A stretch of DNA of 64,000 bases from Paenibacillus rigui (GTDB lineage: Bacteria; Bacillota; Bacilli; Paenibacillales; NBRC-103111): positions 456,931-520,930 of the forward strand of contig NZ_NMQW01000017.1 in NCBI RefSeq assembly GCF_002234615.1, read 5' to 3'. Shown here in pieces: positions 25,661 through 34,600 of the stretch; the first letter of the stretch is position 1, and every line of letters starts with the position of its first letter. Below the pieces are notes generated by a model, which saw only the letters and a program-made list of their open reading frames with translations, was not told the DNA's origin and made no database searches. Made by a program: the position numbers and the translations under genes.

Positions 25661-27456
25661 TTCTTTTTCTGAGCAGCCTATACCGCAAATGGCTTTATAA
25701 CATGAAGCTGCGCCATAAAATCATGCTGACCTATTTAGTGCTTATCGTGTGCCCTCTCGTCATTTTTCAACTGGCTGCTTCTGAGAAAATATCGGGAATG
25801 ATGACGAGCCATATTACTTATTCCGCCGAACAGGGCTTCGACCAGACGTACTCGTTTCTCACGTACCGGTTCAAGCGGGTCGCAGATACAACAGATGTTA
25901 TGGCAACAAACCCGCTAATGATGGATATATTGACCGATACGTCCAGACTGAACGACATTAGCCGTCAGTTGAAGGATTACAACGATCTTAAACAGCTGCT
26001 CAAATCGCTTCAGGACGGCGTCGATATCGCCCGCATGTTTCTGTATGTGCAGGGGGCTTATATTTTCTCCAACGAATCGGAAAATTTTTTGCCGATGGAT
26101 ACATCCCGTATCCCCCCCTGCTTTACCCGTCTCAAAAAGGAGGATGTGAAGTACGTATGGTGCTCCCCTGCCGAAATTGACGAAAGCAAGCAGGACCGCG
26201 GCAAATTTCTATATGTTGCCCGAAGCATCCGCAACCCGAACAACTATTTGGAAACGATCGGCCAGCTGAGGGTCAACGTCAATGCGGATACGATCCGGAC
26301 CATTCTGGAAAAGGCGAACGTTGTCAAGCACAGTGTCACCTTTTTAAAAAGCCAGGATAACCAGATTATATTGTCCTCCGATCCAGGGCAGATGCCTCCG
26401 TTAGAGGTGAATTTCCCGGAGCCGTCACCCCATCAGGATTTGATCAGCTTCAAGAGCGGTGGCAGCTACTATTTGCTGCGGCCGATCCCTTCCTCCCAGT
26501 GGTCGATGGTCACCGTCATTCCGCTGGACGAGATCGTCAATCAGAGCCGCCAATTGCGTAACGAGCTGCTCTTTCTTCTGGCTATTATTGCAACAGCAGC
26601 CTACGTACTGGCTTATGTGCTGGCTTTTTCCGTAACAAGACGTATTTCCCAGCTGACCCGGCGTTTGAAGGATATACAGGATGGGAGCCTGAGTCCGTTG
26701 GCGCAAGCCCAGGGAAAGGACGAGATCGGGGAGCTGATCCGGACCTACAACTTCATGATCGAGCAAATTTCGCGCATGAACAAGGAGCAGTACAAGCTGG
26801 GACAAGAGGTCAAAAGCGCTGAGCTGAAGGCACTCCAATCGCAAATCAACCCGCATTTTTTATATAATACGCTGGATCTCATTAATTGGATGGCTGTCGA
26901 GGGAATGAACGGCGAGATTAAGAAAGTGGTCAGAGCCTTGGCCCGCTTTTACAAGGTGAGCTTGAGCAACGGGAGAGACATTATTACGATTCGCGAGGAG
27001 CTTAGCCATGCGGCTTTTTACGTGCAGATTCAAAATATCCGCTTTGAGAATAAGATCAAATACGAGGTTGAAGTGGAAGAGGAGATCATGGACTTCCTGA
27101 TTCCCAAAATCACGTTCCAGCCGATTGTGGAGAATGCAATCCTTCACGGTATTCTCGGGCGTCCGGAGCGCACGGGTACGATCTCGATCTTCGGCCGAAG
27201 GACGGAAACAGGGTTGCGCTTCACGATCCAGGACGATGGCATCGGCATGACGGAGGCTCAGCTCCAGCAATTAACTCATGAGGGCGATAAGAAGCGCGGC
27301 CCCGGCAGGAACGATAGCGGCTACGGAACTATCAATGTGGCGCAGCGGCTTCACAATTATTTCGGAGACGAGTATGGACTGACATATCATAGCGCAGAGG
27401 GAGAAGGCACCACTGTAGCAATTCGGATTCCGGCCGTAGACAGGGAGGAGCCGTAG
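25657..27456 (+). CDS. YesM-type sensor histidine kinase
   Basis: A 599-residue kinase. Membrane helices at about residues 22-41 and 303-326 flank an extracellular sensory domain. A HAMP region is followed by the His_kinase domain with H400 in INPHFLYNTL and a HATPase domain (VENAILHGILGR, DDGIGM, GYGTINV). It is translationally coupled to the YesN gene upstream (4-base overlap). It presumably senses an oligosaccharide or cell-envelope cue for the adjacent transporter. Confidence 0.94.
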   Translation: MILFLSSLYRKWLYNMKLRHKIMLTYLVLIVCPLVIFQLAASEKISGMMTSHITYSAEQGFDQTYSFLTYRFKRVADTTDVMATNPLMMDILTDTSRLNDISRQLKDYNDLKQLLKSLQDGVDIARMFLYVQGAYIFSNESENFLPMDTSRIPPCFTRLKKEDVKYVWCSPAEIDESKQDRGKFLYVARSIRNPNNYLETIGQLRVNVNADTIRTILEKANVVKHSVTFLKSQDNQIILSSDPGQMPPLEVNFPEPSPHQDLISFKSGGSYYLLRPIPSSQWSMVTVIPLDEIVNQSRQLRNELLFLLAIIATAAYVLAYVLAFSVTRRISQLTRRLKDIQDGSLSPLAQAQGKDEIGELIRTYNFMIEQISRMNKEQYKLGQEVKSAELKALQSQINPHFLYNTLDLINWMAVEGMNGEIKKVVRALARFYKVSLSNGRDIITIREELSHAAFYVQIQNIRFENKIKYEVEVEEEIMDFLIPKITFQPIVENAILHGILGRPERTGTISIFGRRTETGLRFTIQDDGIGMTEAQLQQLTHEGDKKRGPGRNDSGYGTINVAQRLHNYFGDEYGLTYHSAEGEGTTVAIRIPAVDREEP

Positions 27457-27528
27457 CCTTACTCCTCCCTGCCGCGCCTGCATACGTGTTGTAGGCGGGC
27501 AGTGAGGTAACGCGATCTGCAGCTACGG
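27441..27528. other. Structured segment between converging kinase and mutarotase genes
   Basis: CAGGGAGGAG (27441-27450) pairs with CTCCTCCCTG (27462-27471). Alternatively CCGTAGC (27451-27457) can pair with GCTACGG (27522-27528), enclosing a CTGCC/GGCAG hairpin. The structures are mutually exclusive. No long T-run is present, so a simple terminator is not certain. Confidence 0.35.
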
Positions 27529-27837
27529 CTTTACAAAGCTGTACATCCCCGGTATCCGCTTCACCGTGCTCCCATTATCCCACGGCAGCAGCATGTCCTT
27601 CATATACTCCTGCCAACGAAGATTGGCCGGGTCCTGCTCCAGCTGACGCATCGCGTCATCGAAATGCTCAACGAGCATGTAAGCGAACAAGGTACCCTCG
27701 TGATAATAGATGTGATAGCTGTGGATTCCCACCTCGGCGAACTTCGCTTCCAGCTCTGGATATACACGCTCATGCCTTTCTTTATAGGCTTCGTAATCTT
27801 TCGGATCGATTTGCAAAACAAACGAAATATGCTCCAT
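27523..27837 (-). CDS. rhaM: L-rhamnose mutarotase
   Basis: A 104-residue protein, the usual RhaM length, that interconverts the anomers of L-rhamnose. The N-terminal pattern MEHISFVLQIDPKDYEAYKERH is typical, with H22 at the family active-site position, and the C-terminus ends IPGMYSFVKP. The ATG at 27837 is preceded by AAAGGAG; a longer frame to 28002 lacks support. No rhamnose kinase, isomerase or aldolase gene is nearby, so it stands alone in this window. Confidence 0.9.
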   Translation of the reverse strand: MEHISFVLQIDPKDYEAYKERHERVYPELEAKFAEVGIHSYHIYYHEGTLFAYMLVEHFDDAMRQLEQDPANLRWQEYMKDMLLPWDNGSTVKRIPGMYSFVKP

Positions 27838-28025
27838 CGTACACAGCTCCTTTGAGTCCCAGAGGGAGGATATGAATGATTGGTATCCCTCATTGTACCA
27901 GCTTGCATGGACTGTTTCATCCAAGAATCGTGTGAGAAAATAACGGAATGTTGCGGGGAATTTTGGCCGCAGCCTGTAAATCGTTCGCAAGCAAACCAGC
28001 AAGCGCAGCTACTACATAGCTTGCT

Positions 28026-28358
28026 TCACTCCTGTTCCTCCTTAAGAAGCTGATCCAGACGAATCATATTTTGTTTCCAAAATCTCTCGTAGTACGATAA
28101 CCAATCCTGAAGCTCCTTCAGCGGTTCGGGATTGAGACGGTTTCGCGTCTCACGGCCGACTTTACGCTCGCTCACGAGGCCGGCTTCCTTCAATATCGTC
28201 AAATGCTTGGAGACTGCGGTGCGGCCCATCGCAAAATGCGGAGTCAACCGATTGAGCGGCAATTCATCCGCATCTGCCAGCAGTCGAATGATTTCACGCC
28301 GGGTCGGATCGGCCACGGCATAATAGACATCCCGTGTCTGTGCAACTGCGCTCATCAT
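28026..28358 (-). CDS. ArsR-type winged-helix transcriptional regulator
   Basis: A 110-residue regulator with the helix-turn-helix core YAVADPTRREIIRLLAD and GRTAVSKHLTILKEAGL followed by the wing SERKVGRETRN. No metal-binding cysteines are visible. This and the C-terminal YYERFWKQNMIRLDQLL helix fit the subgroup that often pairs with SRPBCC/AHSA1 proteins rather than metal sensors, but no such partner is next to it. The double ATG at 28358/28355 follows GAGGGGGTGGGTG. Confidence 0.88.
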   Translation of the reverse strand: MMSAVAQTRDVYYAVADPTRREIIRLLADADELPLNRLTPHFAMGRTAVSKHLTILKEAGLVSERKVGRETRNRLNPEPLKELQDWLSYYERFWKQNMIRLDQLLKEEQE

Positions 28359-28387
28359 CACCCACCCCCTCACATGAAATGAAATTA

Positions 28388-28399
28388 CACCAAATGGTG
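28388..28399. promoter_or_regulatory. Dyad upstream of the ArsR-type gene
   Basis: CACCA and TGGTG arms separated by AA, 30 bases before the start codon. It could be the regulator's own operator. Confidence 0.3.
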
Positions 28400-28500
28400 C
28401 CTTTATTTTATGACGCTATATAGAGTCGCGTCAACAAGAAGCATCCACACCTTCTTTCCTAAGCTATCCTTCATCGCTGGTTTATTTTCTTTTAACACGT

Positions 28501-28541
28501 GCAAAGAGGACCGCCCGGCTGCAGCCGGTGGTCCTCTTTGC
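28501..28541. terminator. Long hairpin downstream of the SLH protein gene
   Basis: GCAAAGAGGACC (28501-28512) pairs with GGTCCTCTTTGC (28530-28541) around a second palindromic stem CCGGCT/AGCCGG. It lies about 80 bases past the SLH stop codon. The U-tract is short (TTT on the minus strand). The rest of the 28359-28623 gap holds only the ArsR-gene upstream region. Confidence 0.55.
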
Positions 28542-28623
28542 TTTGGTTCTGCTTATATTCCGCAGCAGCATCGTTGTGCGCTGTGATGCGTGGTTCGTGC
28601 GGTTCACCCGCCGCAGCCTCCGC

Positions 28624-31600
28624 CTACTCCTTCGCTAGAAGCAAGCCCCAGCGCTCCAGCAAGCGGACGAGGATGACAGCGGCTTGCGCTCGGGTAGCCG
28701 TGTCATTCGGCCGCAGCTCGCTCTCCGTGACCCCGCCTATGAGGCTCTCGGCCACCATGTGCTCCACCGCTTCCCGGCTCCAGTCCGCAAGCTGCGCCGC
28801 GTCCTTGAATGGAGCCAGGGTGCCTGCTTCCGCCATTGGCGCATGCTCGCCGAAGAGCCGATGCAGCATCACAGCCAGCTCCTGGCGCGTGACAGGAGCC
28901 TCCGGACGGAACGTATCGCCGTCGCCTTGCACCAGCCCTCGGGCCGCAGCCTCCTGGATATAAGGCGCGAACCATTGATCAGCCTGCACGTCGCGGAACG
29001 ACGGCGCCTCCCCGCGCTGCTCCGGCAGCTTCCCGGCTTGGCGAAGCAGCTCCAGAAGCAGCTTCGTCATTTGCGCCCGCGTGATCGGGCTGTCCGGTGC
29101 GAAGCGCGATGCGTCCACGCCGTCCGCCAAATGGCGGCTCAGCAGCACCTCTACCTCGGAGCGGCTCCAATGGCCCGCAAGATCGTCGAACCGCGGATCA
29201 TAAACGAGAACCGCATAGCTTCCCCATTGCTCCAGGGTGCCGGCGATTTCGTGTCCGGTCTGCCGAATCGTACCGCCCACATAGCGCCAGCCGGCAGGAG
29301 CGGCAGGATCCTTACGGTAGATGCCAAGCTTGCGAGGATCTGTTCCCTGCAGCTGCTCCGGCGCATAGCGCAGCGTGAGCTGCAGCGCTCCGCCCGGCTG
29401 TGAAGCCGCGCTCAGCGTCATTTCCTCAGACACCGCGCGGTAATCCTCGGGAAGACGGATCGATGCCTGCGGCAACCGGCGAATCCGGATGTCCTGACCG
29501 ACCGGTACCGTCCCGTCATGGATCCCTAGCCGCAGCAGACCGTCAAACACCGAATGCTCTATCCTGCCGTCTGCTGCCTGAATAACCGCTTCGTTCGCAG
29601 GCAATTCCGGAGCGGGGGCCGGAACAGGTGCTTCGCCGGTACCGCCTCCGCTTCCCCCTCGGCTGCCTTTTCCTCCCCTGCCGGTAGCTTCCTTCACCCC
29701 TGAGACTGTGACCGGCTCCGACACGTGCCCTTTCTGATCGACAGCCTGCAGCATAACTTCATATACGCCGGGAACGGTAAGCCCTTCATAGCGATGCTGC
29801 TGTTCGCCTGCTGCCTTCTCAACAACAGCGCCGAACTCCGTTTCCCCCGGCGGTTTGAGTGACAATCGAACGCCTCGCAGGTCCGTTTCACTCGGGTCTT
29901 TCCATGTGACGATCAGGTCGGTCGCCTGAATCGTCAGTGCAGCTCCGGTTACAGGGCCCGGCGGCCGATCTTCCCCAGAAGGGTCGAACGTCGCCTTGAC
30001 AATCACGGCCTCCGAGCTGCGTCCAGCCAAATCGACGGCTTCCAGCTTCACCTCATAGGTGCCGGGAAGCGTTAGGCCATCATAGCGGAAGCGCTGTTCG
30101 CCGCGGTATCGTTCCGACGCAGGCCCGAAGTCGGCCTCCTGCGGTTCTTTCAACGAAACCCGGACGCCCCGGAGATCCGGGTCGGCAGCGTCCTTCCAGG
30201 TGACGGTCAAGCCGCCAAGCTCCTGTACGACGGCAGCAGCAGTCACCGGACCCGGCGGTTCGTTGCCGGGAGGCTGGATTTCAGCAAGCGTGGCTCCGCT
30301 GACCGCAACCCCGCTTGAGGCTCTGCCGTCCAGATCGACGGTCATGAGCCGGGCGGTATACCTCGTATTCGACTTCGCACCGGATAATGTGCTAAAGCCG
30401 GTGCCTTTGACGACGTCTGCAATCGATACGACGGCCCCTGTCTCCGCCTCCTGCCACTCCACCTTCACATGATCGAAGCGCACGTCGTCTCTTTCCGTCC
30501 AATGGACGGCCAGAGCGCCTACACCTGGAATCGTGTATAGCGTATTATCGGCATACACCGCCTCCATCACCGAATCCGGCTGCTTGAAAGCGACATCGGC
30601 TGCGAAGCTCTGCTTCATCGGGATGCCCGCATAGCTCAGCACCATGGAGTCGATAGCCATACGGTAGCTCTGGCCCGGGACCCAGGACGCCTTGACCATA
30701 AACTGTTTGGCAAGCTTGACGCCGGATGGACTCATTTGTGGATCAACCGGGACGATTTCGACAGGCAGCATCTCCTCCGATTCCGGCTCGCCGCCGATCC
30801 CCGGCTTGACAACCGTAACCAGCTCTGGCAGTACCGAGTCTGCCTGCAAGTATTTATCGAACAAGACGCGCACACCCTGCTCCTTCAAATCCGGCAGCAC
30901 CGCCGCTACGGTCGGCGGTTGATTGGATATCATGCCCACGTTGACATCGAAGTGTGGCGGAAGCACCTGCAGCACTTCGCTATGAGCGGGCTCATAGCCG
31001 TCTTTTTCATACCTGACCTGCCAATACCCTTCCGGCACATCCCAGCCGTACTTGCCTTCCCGGTCCGTGACCAGGGGATTGGTCTGCCCATAGGTATCAG
31101 CGTCCCAACGCTTCCACTGCCCGTCGGCAGGATCGATGGTTCCAACGGTAGCCTGCACGCCCTCCAATCGGTTCGACGCAACCGCTTCATACACATAGCC
31201 GCTTGGATCATACAGCCACTTCGGATCGACGATTTCCCGCCTTCCCGGATCATCGGGATCATTCGGATCATCCGGCGGAATCGGGCGATCCGGTTTGTCC
31301 TCGTCGTCCTTGCATTCCGGATCCGCCTGCTGGGCGGCAAACTGCGACTGGAGCGCTTCAAAATCGTCCTCCCAAGCCGAATTCAACGCATAATTGATGG
31401 CAAAGGACGAAAGCGCAACGCCGGCGCCCGCCAAAAATCCGATGCCGATCGCGACCAGATTCATTGCTGTAAGCTGCATCACATATTTCAAAAATAAGTT
31501 TGCAAACAAACGCTCATTCAATTCGCTCAGCTTGTCGTTGTAGCTGCGGATCGCATTGGCCGACATACAACCGGCACCGTCCAGCTGATCGGCAAAATCG

Positions 31601-34600
31601 TTCAGCCGGTTCATCTTCTGCTGGTACTCGTAGCCGGAATAAATGACTCCGGCCAGTCCCAGCTTCGACGGAGTGCCCGGCGTCTTGATCTCATATTTGA
31701 TATCCGTGCCGATTTCGATAAAGAGCGACTCGGATGTCAAAGCGCCAAGCTGCGGATGGATGCCCCGAAGCAGCGACTGTGCCTGCTCGACCGGCATGAC
31801 GGCGCTGACGTGCATCGTTCCCAAGGAAGGGTTCGCCTGGAACTTCACATCGTACACCTCCGGTCCGTGCGAAGGAGGCGCACCCGGCTTGTAGCCCGAA
31901 GGTACAGGGGCATAATAGTAGCGGACCTCCGCCCTTTCATCGGCGGCATCCTGACTCGTAATGACCACAGTATTGACATAAGTCCGCCCGGAGCTACCGG
32001 CGCCCCCGGCCGTTCCCGCCAGCGGCTGCTCCCCATCATCCAGCACCTCCCGGTGAAGCTGGCGAGCGAGCGGAGGCAGCTGCTGCAGCATTTCTTCTTC
32101 CGTTGCAGGAACCTGCGCATCGGTCGGAATGACCTTGTAGCTAATCGAGATCGGACCGAGATTTTTTTGATAGGTTGATTTCAGCCCTTCCCAGCGCTTG
32201 GTCATCGGATTCAGTGTCAGCGGGATTTCCTCCTCGGCCAGATGCAGCTGCACATTGTACACCTTCTCCGGAGCCTGGAATTCAACCGAAAAAGTGATTG
32301 GATCAAACGGCCTGATCGAGATCGGCTTACGGACAACCCCGTCGGTTAAATCCGCCTCCACTCGGTGCCCGCTCATGAACATTGTCAGATGGAGCGGCTG
32401 CGGTGCGGAAGAATCATACCGGACGAAGGCCTGGCTGGAGAGCCATTCATTCTGACCCTTGGCGGCACGTGCCGTGAGCGCATGAGTTGTGCCTTGCGCC
32501 TGATCGTCCGTCAGCGTGATCGTCTGACTCCAATAGCCGCCGGCCGATGCCGCCGTTTCTCCTACCGCCACCGTGCCGTCATAAACCGTCACTTGGCTGC
32601 CCGGCACCGTCCGGCCGCTGACCGTAAAGGTATTACGGGCGGTGGTTGCAGGTGCGTCCAGACTAATAAGAGTCGTTCCGATCCATGCTGCAGCTAACGG
32701 TTCCTCCACGAATTCGCCCAGTTCTTCCTTCTTGAATTTGACGGCAAAGTCCACCGGAATCGCTGCCGATTTCACTTCGTCAACCTGCAGCTGGTACTGA
32801 ATCGTCCCTCCCGATTCGCCGTGTATCGCCTCATCCAGAAGCACCTCATAGCCGGAGCCGGACAGCTCCACAATTTCCTTCAGCTTCGGTCCGTTCACGA
32901 TGGCAATGGAATCCTTTATTATTGAAGTTCCCGCAGGACTTCGCAGGATAAGCGATGGGGAAAAGGCTGTTCCCGTAGACAATCCGTTCATGTACGTTCC
33001 ACGCATCGTGATCCGGCTTCCCTGTGCGGCAGGGCCATCGAGAGCCTCCAGGGTATTCCCGTTCAGGCCGCTGAACCAGGCATTCTCCGCAAGCTCGATT
33101 GACCCGAGCTCCGTTACTTCTCCATCAAAGACAGTGAAGCTTTTGACGGCCCGCAAGCCGCGTACCGCCCCGTTTGCACCGAATAATGCCGTATATTTCC
33201 CGCTCTCGGGAAAAGAGATCCGGAACAGGCCGGGATTCAGTACGTACGAAGCCGTTGCCTGGCCCACGGTTCCATCGGCATTCATTTTGTAAAAGACAAC
33301 GTAAAACGAGTTCAGCGGAATCGCCGGATCCACCTGCAGCTTGCCGGTAACGACGGCTTTCTCCTGCAATCGCAGCTCTGCCTTGCCGTAATAAGAGTTA
33401 TCGATCGTTACGCTTTGGCAGTCCGATCCCATGGATTGGTACCGGTCGCTGACGCACAGCTTGAACGTTTCCCCCTCTACGCCTGAAGTCACGAAGCCAT
33501 TGCTCAAATAGGTCGCCGATGCCTCTTTACCGTCACCCTTATACAGTCTGAACGTGTATAAATTATTTAATGACGATGTCAGATCCTCTTGCTTCCAGCT
33601 CGAGCCGATCGCCCGTGTATACAGATCGACGGCCAGCGTCACCTTCGATTCCGGGTACACCCGCAGGTTCAGCTGCTGCTCGCCGGACCCCTTCACCTGA
33701 ACCGCCAGCTCCTCCCGGGTACGCAGGTTCCGGCTGTCCAAAGAGTAAGACACTGCAATGGCGTCGCCCTCGGGAACCGATATCCGGTACATGCCGTGAG
33801 CGTCGGTCGTCCCTTCGGCCACATGCCCTGCCTGCCGGATGCGCACCAGCGCTTTGCTGACCGGCTGGTCTTGCGCATCCGTCACCTGTCCGGTGACGGT
33901 ACCGTAATGGATAACCGCCGGCACGGTGAACGGCGTTAAAGCGCCCTCCAGCAGAACCTCTGCCGGTTCAACCGCTGCATAGGGCCGCGGAAGCTGCACC
34001 TTAACGGATGCCTTGCCTCCGATATAGCCCCCACGCAGCTTCACCTCACCCTTGACATTCGTCAAGCCCGTTGCGACGCTTTGCGGGTCTGCCGCGTCGC
34101 CAGCCGTCACAGGGATATAGGCTTTGGGACTCTGGTCCGCCTCCACAACCTTCACCAGGACATAGGCCGGGATCTGCGGCGTCATCCCTCGGGTGACCAG
34201 CTCCCCTTTGGCAGCGGATACCGACACCGTTTCCGCAAGCACCGCCCCGTCCGCAGAGAGCAAGGTCAGCCTGTAATCCGGCGCGTCAGGGAGCGCGAGC
34301 CTAAGCGGCTGCTGACCGTTGTACGCGGACTGGCCTCCCGTTTTCTTGCTTGCGCTCCACCCGACCAAACGGCTGCCGTTCAATGCGGCGCGAATTTCGG
34401 CGTTCGACAGATCGTCGATCTGGATATCGACGGCTGCCGAAACAGGCGCAGGCAAGCCTTCCGCCGGCTTCGAAACCATGGAGCCGTCCGAATCGGCTAC
34501 CCGGCCGAGGAGCGACCGGATTTCCGTGATGCCGGTTGTCAGCGGAAAAACTCCCGTATACAGGCCCGGAGTCTTTTCCGTTAAGGCCACCTCGGCGATT

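Noticed and set aside
28501..28541. Insertion-sequence end suggested by the long perfect stem
   Set aside because: No transposase or second end is nearby, and its place after the SLH gene fits a transcription terminator.
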